Assembly: GCF_026966905.1 (NCBI RefSeq)
Contig: NZ_JAPUBN010000018.1
Location: forward strand, 1 to 64,000
Source: Marinomonas phaeophyticola
GTDB lineage: Bacteria > Pseudomonadota > Gammaproteobacteria > Pseudomonadales > Marinomonadaceae
Direction of reading: 5' to 3'
Length of the DNA: 64,000 nucleotides
The notes below the pieces were generated by a model. It saw nothing but the letters and a program-made list of their open reading frames with translations, had not been told where the DNA came from and searched no databases. Shown here in pieces: positions 22,928 through 33,175 of the stretch. The position numbers and the translations under genes are program-made. Every line of letters starts with the position of its first letter. The first letter of the stretch is position 1.

Positions 22928-23503
22928 TTAACGTTTTTGATGCTTTTCCCAGTTTTCTAATCTGGCTTTTTCACTTTTCTTAAATAAAACATACACAGCG
23001 CCACCACCACCATGGTATTTTTGGGCACTATGAAACGCCAGCACATCGTCTAAATCTCTTAACCATTTATTTAAATAACTTTTCAATGTAGCTTCACTAT
23101 CCGGAGTTCGATCGCCTCGACCATGCACAATAATAGCGACTCGAATATCATTATTCATACAGTCCTGCACAAACTGATAAACTTGCTGCCGGGCTTGTTC
23201 CACTGTACGACGATGTAAGTCTAAACGTGACTCAATGCCATATTTACCTTGTCGCAACCGCTTAAAAACCCCGTCTTGTACACCGTCTTTTTTGTATTGC
23301 AAAATATCTAATGCGGCCACCCTTTCGACATAGTCGGCTGTAAGGTGATTCGTATCTTTTACTGGAGCATGAGTCGCGGCTTCTTTCCTTACGGAATAAT
23401 CAACAGTTGACCCTTTCTTCCCTAAATACATAGCATTGGTTTCTAGCTTTTTAATGCCTTCCACTTCTTGGGAGAATAAAGAGAAATCATCGTCATCAAC
23501 CAC
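22928..23503 (-). CDS. Smr domain protein (SmrA-like)
   Basis: A 191-residue protein whose C-terminal half is an Smr domain. It shows the LDLHRRT motif near residue 97 and the HGRG motif near residue 129, the hallmarks of the MutS2-type Smr fold with nicking endonuclease or RNA-cleaving activity. The N-terminal 80 residues are polar and poorly conserved. It starts with GTG. The role of stand-alone bacterial Smr proteins is not settled, though ribosome-linked mRNA cleavage has been shown for some relatives. Confidence 0.88.
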   Translation of the reverse strand: MVDDDDFSLFSQEVEGIKKLETNAMYLGKKGSTVDYSVRKEAATHAPVKDTNHLTADYVERVAALDILQYKKDGVQDGVFKRLRQGKYGIESRLDLHRRTVEQARQQVYQFVQDCMNNDIRVAIIVHGRGDRTPDSEATLKSYLNKWLRDLDDVLAFHSAQKYHGGGGAVYVLFKKSEKARLENWEKHQKR

Positions 23504-23619
23504 AGAAATTCCTCACTTTCTATTACCACTTTCATGTTCAAAAAATCGCAGAGTATACGCTATGTACACATGTTTTTTTAGCTTATTTGAAGCTTCAACA
23601 GCCTGATTATAAAATTAAT

Positions 23620-24171
23620 TTATCGATCAACTGAAGTCACCATTTCAAGAAAAAGTGCATCATCTTGAACGGCTTTACTTACCATCATAGCGCCTTCTAA
23701 CAAAGAGATTGCTTTAATAGCACTGTAGCGAGCACTGTTCTCAGAATACCCAAGGGACAGATATGCGGTTTTTAACCACACTAAATTACGCTCAAAAAAA
23801 TGCTTGGTTTCAAGGCGTACTGATTCCGGTAAACTATCACTCTCAGCGCCTAATAAACCACATAAACACATTTGTTTATCGGTAATTAAGGCGTTCTGAA
23901 AAAGACCTATAAAGACATCGATAGGGTGTTTCCCAGAAACTTTAATCACATCTGGATCGCCTAAAGCAGATAAAAAGCTATCCGCATAACGACGGGCCAA
24001 CTCTGCCCCTAAATCCGCCTTAGTTGGAAAATGATAATGCACACTGGCACTCTTGATGCCCACCTCTTTAGCCAATTCACGAAAACTAAAATTACTGTAG
24101 CCTCCTTGACGAACTTTATTTTCCGCAATCATTAGTAGCGCTTCTTTTTTGGTCATTATGTCTTTACTCAA
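23620..24171 (-). CDS. TetR/AcrR family transcriptional regulator
   Basis: A 183-residue repressor-type protein. The N-terminal helix-turn-helix is FSFRELAKEVGIKSASVHYH, near residues 24-43, followed by FPTKADL, the usual end of the TetR DNA-binding domain; the rest is a helical ligand domain. The open frame starts at TTG 24171; an ATG at 24156 is equally possible. It is divergent from a GST-cupin pair with palindromic sites in the 211-bp gap, so it probably represses that pair and itself. The inducer is unknown. Confidence 0.93.
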   Translation of the reverse strand: MSKDIMTKKEALLMIAENKVRQGGYSNFSFRELAKEVGIKSASVHYHFPTKADLGAELARRYADSFLSALGDPDVIKVSGKHPIDVFIGLFQNALITDKQMCLCGLLGAESDSLPESVRLETKHFFERNLVWLKTAYLSLGYSENSARYSAIKAISLLEGAMMVSKAVQDDALFLEMVTSVDR

Positions 24172-24207
24172 ATCCAGTTAACTAAATTATCAATCAGTAG
24201 ATAGATA

Positions 24208-24236
24208 TTGACAAGCAAGAAATTGCACATTAAGGT
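24208..24236 (+). promoter_or_regulatory. Candidate promoter of the GST-cupin pair
   Basis: TTGACA (24208-24213) and TAAGGT (24231-24236) are 17 bp apart. The predicted start near 24243 falls inside the imperfect palindrome at 24240-24255, which fits repression by the neighbouring TetR protein. Confidence 0.5.
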
Positions 24237-24239
24237 AAC

Positions 24240-24255
24240 TACCTACCGGAAGATA
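24240..24255. promoter_or_regulatory. Candidate TetR operator, imperfect palindrome
   Basis: TACCTACCGGAAGATA is symmetric at 12 of 16 positions and has the same length and spacing as the perfect palindrome at 24355-24370 (TATCTA...TAGATA). It overlaps the predicted transcription start of the GST gene. A further half-site, TAGATAGATA, lies near 24197-24206. Confidence 0.5.
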
Positions 24256-24354
24256 GATAACCACATTCTCATAACAACTATGACTTAGATGTGTTTAAAA
24301 TCTTCACTTACTAGAATCAAACGGCGAAAGTCGTTTTATTTACCTCCTAAAAAC

Positions 24355-24370
24355 TATCTATCGATAGATA
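24355..24370. promoter_or_regulatory. Candidate TetR operator, perfect 16-bp palindrome
   Basis: TATCTATCGATAGATA is exactly self-complementary and ends 12 bases before the GST start codon, just ahead of its AGAGA ribosome site. A palindrome of this size between a TetR gene and its divergent neighbour is the usual operator form. Confidence 0.6.
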
Positions 24371-24382
24371 AAAGAGACCATT

Positions 24383-25003
24383 ATGAAAATATATGATGTT
24401 GCTAATTTCCCAAATCCTTTACGCGTTCGTATTGCTTTAGCCGAAAAAAATGCAACGAATAACGTACAGTTTATCCCTGTTGATCTCATGAATGGAGAAC
24501 ATAGAACTGCCGCTTTTATTGCAAAAAACCCAGCGGCAAGTGTACCTGTCTTAGAGCTAGATGATGGTACTTATATTTCTGAGTGCACTGCTATTACAGA
24601 ATATATTGACCATTTATTTGAAGGGCCATCATTAACAGGCTCCACTGCAAAAGAAAGAGCCGTGATAAATATGTTGCAAAAACGTGCTGAATCTATGGTT
24701 TTAGAACCTGTCGGTACCTACTTCCACCACGCGACCGATGGTTTAGGCCCTGCGCTTGAAATCTATCAAAATAAAGAATGGGGCCAGAAACAAAAAGAAA
24801 TATCATTAAAGGGCCTATCCTATTTTGATACAGTATTAGCGGATAATACCTATCTTGCTGGAGATCACTTTACAATTGCAGATATCACCCTTTATGCAGG
24901 GATTGGTTTTGCAGGCTTTGCTAAAATCGACATCCCTGCTGACTTAACTCACATTCATCGCTGGTTATCATTGGTTGCTGAGCGCCCAAGTATCAAGCTA
25001 TAA
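24383..25003 (+). CDS. Glutathione S-transferase family protein
   Basis: A 206-residue soluble GST. The N-terminal thioredoxin-like domain includes NFPNPLRVRIALAEK and the cis-proline/glutathione-binding NPAASVPVLELDDG followed by ISECTAITEYID. The C-terminal helical domain includes the N-capping motif AGDHFTIADITLYA near residue 160. Substrate cannot be assigned. It is first of a GST-cupin pair (43 bp apart) facing a TetR gene, which suggests an inducible response to an electrophile or similar compound. Confidence 0.92.
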   Translation: MKIYDVANFPNPLRVRIALAEKNATNNVQFIPVDLMNGEHRTAAFIAKNPAASVPVLELDDGTYISECTAITEYIDHLFEGPSLTGSTAKERAVINMLQKRAESMVLEPVGTYFHHATDGLGPALEIYQNKEWGQKQKEISLKGLSYFDTVLADNTYLAGDHFTIADITLYAGIGFAGFAKIDIPADLTHIHRWLSLVAERPSIKL

Positions 25004-25046
25004 CCATTTACAAGTATTTAACGATCAGAACCAATAGGAATCAGAC

Positions 25047-25778
25047 ATGAAAATTGCCGCAGATTTTTCTAAACGCATCATTGTTCACAGTGAGGCTCTA
25101 CCATGGAAGGCATCACCAATGAAAGGAGTCGACCGTCGTCCACTTGATCGAGTAGGTGAGGAAGTAGCAAGAGCAACAACGATAGTTCGCTATGCTCCAG
25201 GAAGTGCTTTTTCTCCTCATGTCCATACAGGCGGTGAAGAATTTTTCGTATTAGAAGGAACCTTCCAAGATGAACATGGCGATTTTCCTGCTGGTTCCTA
25301 TATTCGCAACCCACCTCAATCAAGCCATACACCGAGCTCTGAAAAAGGTTGTATGATGCTTGTAAAGCTTTGGCAATTCCAGCCAGAAGACCGCACCCAC
25401 ATCCGTCTTCAAACGAATAAAATGGGCTCGATTGAACTGGCAAATCATACTGGTGTTTCAATCACCCCTCTGTATAAAGACCATATTGAAGACGTCAGCC
25501 TACTACATCTCCAGCCTCATACCACCATAGACTGGGATCTTCCGCAAGGCGCAGAACTATTGGTAATAGAAGGCTCACTAACAGAAAACAATGACTTACT
25601 GAAAAAGCACAGCTGGTTAAGACTTCCCGTCAATTCAAAGATTAACGCTAAAGCTGGAAATCAAGGCGCGAAAGTATGGCTAAAAACAGGTTATTTAAAC
25701 GATGTGAACAATCAGATAGCACGATTACAAATAAGTCCTAAATGTGTAAACACATTTCAGGACAAGACAATCATATAA
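25047..25778 (+). CDS. Cupin domain protein (ChrR-cupin type)
   Basis: A 243-residue protein with an N-terminal cupin like the C-terminal domain of the anti-sigma factor ChrR. Probable metal ligands are His58 and His60 (in SPHVHTGGEEFFVLEG), Glu64 and His94 (in QSSHTPSS). A second, more degenerate cupin-like half follows. The zinc-binding anti-sigma domain of ChrR is absent, so it is not an anti-sigma factor of that type. Pairing with a GST suggests a role in detoxification or reactive-species response; this is inference. Confidence 0.82.
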   Translation: MKIAADFSKRIIVHSEALPWKASPMKGVDRRPLDRVGEEVARATTIVRYAPGSAFSPHVHTGGEEFFVLEGTFQDEHGDFPAGSYIRNPPQSSHTPSSEKGCMMLVKLWQFQPEDRTHIRLQTNKMGSIELANHTGVSITPLYKDHIEDVSLLHLQPHTTIDWDLPQGAELLVIEGSLTENNDLLKKHSWLRLPVNSKINAKAGNQGAKVWLKTGYLNDVNNQIARLQISPKCVNTFQDKTII

Positions 25779-25780
25779 AT

Positions 25781-25808
25781 AAAAAAGTCCCTATTAAAGG
25801 GACTTTAT
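25781..25808. terminator. Bidirectional terminator between the cupin gene and ssb
   Basis: AAAGTCCC and GGGACTTT flank a short AT loop, with A residues on the left and T residues on the right. It lies between the converging cupin and ssb genes and could serve both. Confidence 0.8.
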
Positions 25809-25842
25809 CAGCTTAATTAGACATATTTGATTTATGTATGGG

Positions 25843-26541
25843 CTAGAAAGGGATATCGTCATCAAAGTCATCAAAGTTTGGAGCGGGTTGTGGCGCCGCT
25901 TGTGGCTTTGGTGCTGCTGCAGGCTGAGGAGTTGGTGCCGCAGGACGTTGAGCTGGCTGCTGTGGTGCGGCTTGTTGTGGTGCATCACCCCAACTGCCAA
26001 AAGACTGTGGTTGTGCTGGTGCTGATTGCTGCGGAGGCTGTTGTGGCGATTGTCCGTATCCGCCTGCGGCTGGTTGACCATAACCTTGATTAGGCTGTTG
26101 ATTACCGTAGCCACCTTGAGGCTGTGCAGCAGGACGTTGTTGATAACCACCTTGGTTATTGTTGTTATCGTAACCCCCTTGGCCACCTTGATCATTTCGG
26201 CCATCTAACAATTGCATTTCGTTGGCAATGATTTCCGTTGTATAACGTTTAACGCCATCTTTTTCCCATTCGCGAGTTCTCAATGAACCTTCTACGTAAA
26301 CTTTGGAACCTTTCTTGATAAAATCTCCAGCAATCTGTCCTAAGCGAAAATTACCACGATCCATAAAAGAAACACGATGCCACTCTGTACGTTCTTGCAT
26401 CTGACCGGTTTGCTTGTCTCTCCAGCTTTCAGAAGTCGCTAAACTTACATTAGCAACTGCACCACCATTCGGCATAAAGCGTACTTCTGCATCATTACCA
26501 GCGTTACCTATTAAGATAACTTTATTTATTCCACGTGCCAT
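25843..26541 (-). CDS. ssb: Single-stranded DNA-binding protein
   Basis: SSB coats single-stranded DNA in replication, repair and recombination. Residues 1-112 form the OB fold, starting [22 protein letters not shown] long linker rich in Gln, Gly and Pro follows, and the C terminus is the acidic tip DDFDDDIPF that binds partner proteins. At 232 residues it is longer than E. coli SSB (178) because of the linker. The order ssb-MFS-uvrA matches Pseudomonas rather than the direct ssb/uvrA pair of E. coli. Confidence 0.97.
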   Translation of the reverse strand: MARGINKVILIGNAGNDAEVRFMPNGGAVANVSLATSESWRDKQTGQMQERTEWHRVSFMDRGNFRLGQIAGDFIKKGSKVYVEGSLRTREWEKDGVKRYTTEIIANEMQLLDGRNDQGGQGGYDNNNNQGGYQQRPAAQPQGGYGNQQPNQGYGQPAAGGYGQSPQQPPQQSAPAQPQSFGSWGDAPQQAAPQQPAQRPAAPTPQPAAAPKPQAAPQPAPNFDDFDDDIPF

Positions 26542-26572
26542 GACGTTCTCCGATTCTGTCTATTTATGTTCT

Positions 26573-27929
26573 TTAAAGCGTTACTTGCGGTACAACACGC
26601 AGCAAACCATCTCTATCTAGTTGTTTCTTATTAATTTTTAAATACGCTGTTTGTTCATCTTCAAATAATTGCATATCTTCCACTCCCTGGATTGTCATTA
26701 ATCTTGATGATAACTCTTTTATATCATGTTGACTTAAGCCGCCGAGACTAAAAGCCAAGCTGGTTAACTGAGGTGGTGCAGGTTGACGTAAAAAAAGCAA
26801 GGCCCAAATAAATAACCCCCCCCACAGTAATAAATAAGGTTTCTATGGACGTATTCTGTAATAGCCAACCACCGCCTACACCACCAATAAAAGCACCGAA
26901 AAACTGATGAGTAGAAAACGCCCCCATTGCGGTACCACGATAGCCTACAGGAGCTAATTTACTCACAACGGAAGGTAAGGTCGCTTCTAATGTATTAAAA
27001 GCAACAAAGTAAGCCCAGAGCAATACAGCAAACAGCCAGAGGCTCTGTACAACACCCATAAATACCGTTGAAACCGATAACAGCAGCATTACGCTGGTCA
27101 TGACTTGTTTCATTTTACCTTTTGCTTCCGCAATAATGACTAATGGTATCATACCAACAAAGGCCAATCCCATGACAAATAAGTAAAGCCAACTATGATT
27201 GACTATTGCAAAATCAAACTGGTTTACCAACAAACTAGGAATACAAACAAATAACGCGGTTAAGCTAGCATGCAATAGTAGCACACTGATATTTAGCGAA
27301 CGTAAATGTTCATTTTGAAGGACACTCCGTAAGGCCGATAAACTTGGTGTCGTATCTCTCCTAAAAGTATGTTGTTTAACACTCGGTACCATCCAAACAA
27401 TCAAACAAATGCCGATCAAGGAAGAAATAAAAGACAGATAAAATAAGCCAGATAAACCAACAAGCGAATATAGCCAAGGACCTAATACCAAAGACAACAT
27501 AAAAGAGACACCAATGCTAATCCCAACCGTTGCCATAGCTTTGGTTCTATTTTGCTCTCGTGTAACGTCGCTCAACAATGCCATTAATGTGCTAGCAATC
27601 GCTCCCGCACCTTGTACGGCACGACCAATAATTAAATTTATAATGTCATCTGCATTCGCACAAATAACACTGCCCAAAGCAAATAAAATAAGACCAATGA
27701 CAATAATACGTTTACGTCCCACTTTGTCTGACAACATCCCCATAGGAATTTGAAACAAAGCTTGCGTTAACCCATAAATACCAATTGCTGTCCCAATTAA
27801 CGCAGCACTGGAACCGTTTAAATCAACCGCTGAAAGGCTGATGACAGGCATAATAAGGAACAGTCCCAGCATACGAAATAAATAAACCGAAGCTAAAGCA
27901 ACAACTGAACGACGCTCAAATGCATCCAT
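26573..27929 (-). CDS. MFS transporter of the YajR type, reading frame broken at a G8 tract
   Basis: Twelve-segment major facilitator carrier with motif A GMLSDKVGRKR near residue 68. The first frame, from ATG 27929 (a TTG lies at 27950), runs to 26748 and ends in an unrelated tail. A second frame ending at 26573 encodes the rest: LFIWALLFLRQP, then about 65 residues ending in a ferredoxin-like fold (GVEDMQLFEDEQTAYLKI) like the C-terminal YAM domain of E. coli YajR. The two frames join if the run of eight G (reverse strand, 26816-26823) had seven. The joined product is 451 residues, against 454 in YajR. It may be a sequencing error, a mutation or a phase-variable tract. Substrate is unknown. 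Confidence 0.8.
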
Positions 27930-28017
27930 AAAAAGGTTATAACCGCGCAAATTTAAAAATGAAAAGTTTATAAAATGGTATTTTACAAAAAATAGCGTTG
28001 AAGCTCTATCTTAACTA

Positions 28018-28033
28018 CTGTAAAAATAGACAG
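28018..28033. promoter_or_regulatory. LexA (SOS) box upstream of uvrA
   Basis: CTGT-AAAAATAG-ACAG matches the gammaproteobacterial LexA consensus CTGT-N8-ACAG exactly, within TACTGT...ACAGTTA. It overlaps the -35 of the uvrA promoter, so LexA would block polymerase. It may also affect the divergent MFS gene. Confidence 0.9.
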
Positions 28034-28056
28034 TTATTTTAACAAATACGTATAAT
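28027..28056 (+). promoter_or_regulatory. uvrA promoter
   Basis: TAGACA (28027-28032) and consensus TATAAT (28051-28056) are 18 bp apart. The -35 lies within the LexA box. Confidence 0.7.
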
Positions 28057-28088
28057 GATTTTTTGTTTTACTACAGGGCCGGAGACAA

Positions 28089-30917
28089 ATGGATAATATC
28101 ACCATTCGAGGGGCACGTACCCATAACCTCAAAAATATCGACCTAGATATCCCAAGAGACAAGTTAATTGTCATTACTGGGTTATCTGGCTCAGGAAAAT
28201 CGTCTTTAGCCTTTGATACTCTCTATGCCGAAGGACAAAGACGTTATGTGGAATCACTTTCAACCTATGCTCGTCAATTTTTATCCATGATGGAAAAACC
28301 AGACATTGATCATATTGAAGGCTTGTCTCCCGCTATTTCTATAGAGCAAAAATCTACATCTCATAATCCTAGATCTACCGTTGGTACTATTACCGAGATC
28401 TATGACTACTTACGTCTTCTTTTCGCTCGTGCAGGACAGCCTCGTTGTCCTGATCATGGAGAGCCTTTAGAAGCGCAGACGATTTCTCAAATGGTCGATA
28501 AAGTTCTTTCTCTGCCGACTGAAACAAAAATGATGCTATTAGCCCCTGTAGTGAAGGACCGGAAAGGCGAGCACCTACACACCATTAGCGATCTTTTATC
28601 TAAAGGATTTATACGTGCTCGCATTGACGGTTTAGTTGTTGACCTAGATGATGCGCCTACGCTAGAAAAAAACAAAAAACACACTATTGAAGTGGTTATT
28701 GACCGATTCAAAGTCAGAGACGATTTACAATTACGACTGGCCGAATCTTTTGAAACCTGCTTAGCACTTTCAGATGGCATCGCTAAAGTCATTAATATGG
28801 ACGCTCCAGATGAAATCCATATTTTTTCCAGTAAATTTGCGTGCCCTGTCTGTGGCTATAGTATTACCGAGCTGGAACCCAGATTGTTTTCATTTAATAA
28901 TCCTAACGGCGCTTGTCCGACTTGTGATGGTTTAGGTACGCACCAACTGTTTGATTCAAGTTTAATTGTCGTTGATGACACATTAACACTTGCAGAAGGG
29001 GCAATTCGAGGCTGGGGAAGGCGTAGCATCTTCTATTTCCAACAGCTACAAGCACTAGCAACACACTATGGGTTTGATATTGAGCTCCCTTTCAAAGACA
29101 TCCCAGACAACCACAAAAATCATATTCTAAACGGATCAGGTAAAGACAAAATATCCTTTGTTTATATCAATGAACGTGGAGATAAAATGACTCGCTCCCA
29201 TGCATTCGAGGGAGTAATTCCTAATTTGCAACGTCGCTATCATGAAACCGAGTCAGACTCCGTTCGTGATGATTTATCACAATACATAAGTGTTCAAGCT
29301 TGCCCCGAATGTGATGGTGCACGACTAAATAAAGCCGCTCGAAACGTCTTTATTGAAGAGCTTACTATTCCTGAAATTACGGCAAAACCTATTGCTGATT
29401 GTTTAGACTATTTTAGCGCCCTTTCACTACCTGGAGCTAAGGGCGAAATCGCCTCAAAAATACTAAAGGAAATTAGAGATCGCCTAACCTTTTTAGCTAA
29501 TGTTGGGCTAGAATATCTCACCCTTAATCGTAAAGCAGACTCATTATCAGGTGGTGAAGCTCAACGCATTCGCCTTGCAAGTCAAATAGGTGCAGGGCTA
29601 GTTGGTGTAATGTACATACTGGATGAGCCTTCTATTGGATTACATCAAAGAGATAATGAACGATTGATCTCAACATTGACCCGACTAAGAGACCTCGGCA
29701 ATACAGTTATCGTTGTAGAACATGATGAAGATGCGATTCGAGTAGCGGATTTTGTTGTCGATATTGGTCCAGGAGCCGGTGTTCACGGTGGACAAGTGAT
29801 TGCGAGTGGTACACCTGAAGACGTCATGAACAACCCTAACTCCATTACCGGCCAATTTTTGAATGGTACTCGTCGAATAGAATTACCAGATAAGAGAATA
29901 ATGGCTAAGGATGGTCTACATTTGTCGCTTTATGGGGCTTGTGGGAATAATTTAAATGACGTTGATCTACATATACCAATTGGTGTCATGACCTGTGTTA
30001 CAGGTGTCTCTGGCTCAGGAAAATCAACTCTAATCAACAGCACATTGTACCCATTAGCTGCCACAGCACTTAATAATGCTACAACTTTAAAAGCATCACC
30101 ATATGACAGAATTGAAGGTTTTGAACATTTTGATAAGTGTGTTGATATCGATCAAAGTCCAATAGGTAGAACACCAAGATCAAACCCAGCAACCTACACA
30201 GGCATATTCACTCCAATGAGAGAGCTGTTTTCAGCGACTCAAGAAGCAAGATCTCGTGGTTATAAGCCAGGTCGATTCAGTTTCAATGTGAAAGGCGGAC
30301 GTTGTGAAGCATGTCAAGGTGATGGAGTTATTAAAGTAGAAATGCACTTTTTACCCGATGTTTATGTTCCATGTGATGTATGTAAAGGTAAACGCTACAA
30401 CCGTGAAACATTAGAGATACAATATAAAGGAAAGAACATTCATGACTGTCTTGAAATGACAATTGAAGACGCCAGAGAGTTTTTTGATCCAGTACCATCT
30501 ATAGCTCGCAAACTTCAGACATTAATGGACGTAGGCCTAGGTTATATCCGATTGGGGCAGTCTGCAACGACATTGTCTGGTGGTGAGGCTCAGCGCGTGA
30601 AACTATCGAAAGAGCTGTCTAAAAGAGATACAGGACAAACTCTCTATATATTAGATGAACCTACGACAGGTTTACACTTTGCCGATATTGAACAACTACT
30701 AAAAGTATTGCATAGATTGCGAGATCACGGAAATACAGTTGTCGTAATAGAACATAATCTCGATGTCATTAAAACAGCAGATTGGATTATTGACTTAGGC
30801 CCAGAGGGCGGCAGTGGCGGTGGCTATATCCTAGCGCAAGGTACGCCTGAAGAAATTGCAGAAGTCGAGACGTCACATACCGCGAGATTCTTAAAGCCTT
30901 TATTAAACAAAGTGTAA
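28089..30917 (+). CDS. uvrA: Excinuclease ABC subunit A
   Basis: UvrA is the damage-recognising ATPase of nucleotide excision repair and loads UvrB. It has two ABC modules. Module 1 carries GLSGSGKS near residue 32, a zinc module (CPVCGY and CPTC), [12 protein letters not shown] and LDEPSIGLH. Module 2 carries GVSGSGKS near 640, zinc cysteines CEAC and [16 protein letters not shown] and LDEPTTGLH. The 942-residue length is normal. Start ATG is preceded by GGAG. SOS control is indicated by the LexA box upstream. Confidence 0.98.
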   Translation: MDNITIRGARTHNLKNIDLDIPRDKLIVITGLSGSGKSSLAFDTLYAEGQRRYVESLSTYARQFLSMMEKPDIDHIEGLSPAISIEQKSTSHNPRSTVGTITEIYDYLRLLFARAGQPRCPDHGEPLEAQTISQMVDKVLSLPTETKMMLLAPVVKDRKGEHLHTISDLLSKGFIRARIDGLVVDLDDAPTLEKNKKHTIEVVIDRFKVRDDLQLRLAESFETCLALSDGIAKVINMDAPDEIHIFSSKFACPVCGYSITELEPRLFSFNNPNGACPTCDGLGTHQLFDSSLIVVDDTLTLAEGAIRGWGRRSIFYFQQLQALATHYGFDIELPFKDIPDNHKNHILNGSGKDKISFVYINERGDKMTRSHAFEGVIPNLQRRYHETESDSVRDDLSQYISVQACPECDGARLNKAARNVFIEELTIPEITAKPIADCLDYFSALSLPGAKGEIASKILKEIRDRLTFLANVGLEYLTLNRKADSLSGGEAQRIRLASQIGAGLVGVMYILDEPSIGLHQRDNERLISTLTRLRDLGNTVIVVEHDEDAIRVADFVVDIGPGAGVHGGQVIASGTPEDVMNNPNSITGQFLNGTRRIELPDKRIMAKDGLHLSLYGACGNNLNDVDLHIPIGVMTCVTGVSGSGKSTLINSTLYPLAATALNNATTLKASPYDRIEGFEHFDKCVDIDQSPIGRTPRSNPATYTGIFTPMRELFSATQEARSRGYKPGRFSFNVKGGRCEACQGDGVIKVEMHFLPDVYVPCDVCKGKRYNRETLEIQYKGKNIHDCLEMTIEDAREFFDPVPSIARKLQTLMDVGLGYIRLGQSATTLSGGEAQRVKLSKELSKRDTGQTLYILDEPTTGLHFADIEQLLKVLHRLRDHGNTVVVIEHNLDVIKTADWIIDLGPEGGSGGGYILAQGTPEEIAEVETSHTARFLKPLLNKV

Positions 30918-30936
30918 GGTAAATGCTAGCATAATT

Positions 30937-31002
30937 AAAACCTAAATGGACTGGAAGTAACCCCATAAAGTGGAACGCCACATTGTACTGTTTAGGTTTT
31001 TT
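30937..31002 (+). terminator. Large terminator-like structure after uvrA
   Basis: AAAACCTAAA (30937-30946) and TTTAGGTTTT (30991-31000) are exact complements, with T residues extending to 31002. The 44 bases between hold a smaller GTGG/CCAC stem (30970-30981). This looks like a terminator for uvrA with an unusually large insert. Confidence 0.6.
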
Positions 31003-31026
31003 AATGTAACTACCAAACTTTAGACA

Positions 31027-31059
31027 TAAAAAAACCAGACATAAAGTCTGGTTTTTTTA
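31027..31059. terminator. Bidirectional terminator between uvrA and rplQ
   Basis: CCAGAC, loop ATAAA, GTCTGG (31035-31051) is flanked by seven A on the left and seven T on the right. It lies 12 bases after rplQ in its reading direction and ends the long ribosomal-protein run; it can also stop uvrA transcripts. Confidence 0.93.
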
Positions 31060-31070
31060 TAAGACTTTGC

Positions 31071-31457
31071 TTATTCAGCAGCATCTTCAACGTCAGCAAC
31101 AGGTCTATCGACCAATTCAACGTAAGCCATAGGGGCATTATCACCAGCACGGAAGCCACATTTAAGAATGCGAACATAACCACCTGGGCGAGCTTGGTAA
31201 CGAGGACCAAGTTCAGTGAATAATTTACCAACAGCATCTTTGCTACGAGTACGAGCAAAAGCTAAACGACGATTCGCTACGGAATCATTTTTAGCCAATG
31301 TGATCAATGGCTCAGCAACGCGACGAAGTTCTTTGGCTTTCGGCAACGTAGTTTTAATAACTTCGTGCTCGAATAAAGAAGCAGCCATATTTTTGAACAT
31401 CGCTTTACGATGCGAGCTAGTACGGTTTAAGTGACGTCCACTCTTACGATGACGCAT
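31071..31457 (-). CDS. rplQ: 50S ribosomal protein L17
   Basis: L17 sits near the exit tunnel of the large subunit. The 128-residue protein starts [20 protein letters not shown], the conserved N terminus, and has a short acidic C-terminal tail. It is the last gene of the alpha operon, 42 bp after rpoA, and is followed by a strong terminator. Confidence 0.98.
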   Translation of the reverse strand: MRHRKSGRHLNRTSSHRKAMFKNMAASLFEHEVIKTTLPKAKELRRVAEPLITLAKNDSVANRRLAFARTRSKDAVGKLFTELGPRYQARPGGYVRILKCGFRAGDNAPMAYVELVDRPVADVEDAAE

Positions 31458-31499
31458 TATAAATTCCTTACCAAACTACGGTGGTCAGGGAACAATGAC

Positions 31500-32504
31500 C
31501 TAGCGAGCTAGTACCTTGCTATCGTCTTTCAAACTAGCTGGAGGCCAGTTTTCCAAACGCATTCCCAAAGACAAACCACGCTGTGCTAAAACATCTTTGA
31601 TTTCAGTTAACGACTTTTTACCTAAGTTAGGCGTCTTAAGAAGCTCAACTTCAGTACGTTGTATCAAATCACCGATGTAATAAATGTTCTCTGCTTTTAA
31701 ACAGTTAGCACTTCGAACGGTCAATTCAAGATCATCAACCGGGCGTAGCAAAATTGGATCGATTTCATCCTCTTCTTCCACAACAGGCGCTTCGCTTTCG
31801 CTTTCAAGGGCGACAAACACAGCAATTTGTTGTTGCAGAATAGTAGCTGCACGTCGAATCGCTTCTTCAGGGTCAATAGTACCGTTAGATTCAATGTCTA
31901 GGACAAGTTTATCTAGGTCAGTACGTTGCTCTACACGAGCATTTTCAACACTGTAAGCTACTCTTCGTACAGGGCTGAATGAAGCATCCAGCTGCAAGCG
32001 ACCGATAGGACGAGTCTCATCATCACTTGCAATACGAGCATCAGCAGGCTCATAACCACGACCACGTGCAACTCGGATCTGCATATTAAGCTCTGCAGAC
32101 TCATCCAAATGTGCAATTATATGGTCAGGGTTAGCGATCTCAGCGTCAGTTACTAACTGAATATCTCCAGCAGTAACAACACAAGGACCTTTTTTACTTA
32201 AAGTAAGAGTTGCTTCATCTTGCCCGTGTAGAGCGATTGCAACTCCTTTAAGGTTAAGAAGAATTTCAATTACGTCTTCTTTCACCCCTTCAATTGCGCT
32301 GTATTCATGCAATACACCGTCGATTTCAACTTCAACAATCGCACAACCAGGCATTGAAGACAATAGTATACGACGCAAAGCATTACCTAAAGTATGTCCA
32401 AAACCACGTTCTAGTGGTTGCAGAGTAACTTTAGCGCGTGTTTTGCCCAACTCTTGCACTTCAATGTTGCGTGGGGTTAACAATTCGCTCACTGAACGCT
32501 GCAT
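31500..32504 (-). CDS. rpoA: RNA polymerase alpha subunit
   Basis: Alpha forms the dimer on which RNA polymerase assembles; its C-terminal domain contacts UP elements and activators. The N-terminal domain has [23 protein letters not shown] near residue 35; an acidic linker (EEEDEID) leads to the C-terminal domain with [12 protein letters not shown] and LGKKSL. Start ATG at 32504 gives 334 residues beginning [12 protein letters not shown], with GGTGG ahead; an upstream ATG at 32561 overlaps rpsD and is rejected. Confidence 0.98.
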   Translation of the reverse strand: MQRSVSELLTPRNIEVQELGKTRAKVTLQPLERGFGHTLGNALRRILLSSMPGCAIVEVEIDGVLHEYSAIEGVKEDVIEILLNLKGVAIALHGQDEATLTLSKKGPCVVTAGDIQLVTDAEIANPDHIIAHLDESAELNMQIRVARGRGYEPADARIASDDETRPIGRLQLDASFSPVRRVAYSVENARVEQRTDLDKLVLDIESNGTIDPEEAIRRAATILQQQIAVFVALESESEAPVVEEEDEIDPILLRPVDDLELTVRSANCLKAENIYYIGDLIQRTEVELLKTPNLGKKSLTEIKDVLAQRGLSLGMRLENWPPASLKDDSKVLAR

Positions 32505-32538
32505 AGATCCACCTATTTCTTCTCCCAACTGCTCAACC

Positions 32539-33159
32539 TTACTTAGAGTAAAGCTCAACAATTAGGTTCTCATTAATTTCAGCTGACAAATCGCCACGCT
32601 CAGGAACTGATTTATAAACTGCTTCCAATTTAGTAGAGTCAGTTTCAATCCAATGAACAGCTGTACGATTCTTAGCAAGTTCAAGTGCATTTTGTACACG
32701 AAGTTGCTTCTTAGCTTTTTCACGAATAGATACAACGTCACCAGATTTAACTTGGTAAGACGCGATATTAACTGTTGCACCGTTGACCAGAACACCTTTA
32801 TGTCCGACCAATTGACGAGCTTCAGCACGTGTAGAGCCAAAACCAGCGCGGTAAACAACATTATCCAAGCGAGACTCAAGAAGTTGTAACAAGTTTTCAC
32901 CTGTAGCACCCTTCAAGCGAGCAGCACTTTTATAATAATTACGGAACTGTTTTTCAAGAATGCCGTATGTACGACGAACTTTCTGTTTTTCACGTAACTG
33001 CAAACCATAATCAGACAAACGACCACGGCGTGCGCCATGAACACCTGGAGCTGCTTCTAATTTACATTTTGATTCTAGAGCACGTGAGCCGCTCTTTAAT
33101 TGCAAGTCCGTACCTTCACGACGAGACAACTTACAAGTTGGACCTATATAACGAGCCAT
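32539..33159 (-). CDS. rpsD: 30S ribosomal protein S4
   Basis: S4 nucleates 30S assembly and in E. coli represses its own alpha operon by binding the rpsM leader. The 206 residues start [19 protein letters not shown] and include the S4 RNA-binding domain around residues 95-155 ([23 protein letters not shown]). It lies 16 bp after rpsK and 34 bp before rpoA. Confidence 0.98.
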   Translation of the reverse strand: MARYIGPTCKLSRREGTDLQLKSGSRALESKCKLEAAPGVHGARRGRLSDYGLQLREKQKVRRTYGILEKQFRNYYKSAARLKGATGENLLQLLESRLDNVVYRAGFGSTRAEARQLVGHKGVLVNGATVNIASYQVKSGDVVSIREKAKKQLRVQNALELAKNRTAVHWIETDSTKLEAVYKSVPERGDLSAEINENLIVELYSK

Positions 33160-33175
33160 GTATCTGTCTCCTCAA

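Noticed and set aside
24096-24382. Repeated TAGATA-like units considered as a CRISPR or direct repeat array
   Set aside because: There are only a few irregular palindromic units without spacers; TetR operators explain them better.
25078-25461. Minus-strand open frame of 127 codons opposite the cupin gene
   Set aside because: The cupin frame has clear metal-site motifs; the antisense frame has none.
25794-26204. Several open frames across the ssb linker on both strands
   Set aside because: The low-complexity Gln/Gly/Pro linker of SSB keeps other frames open; the products have biased composition and no family.
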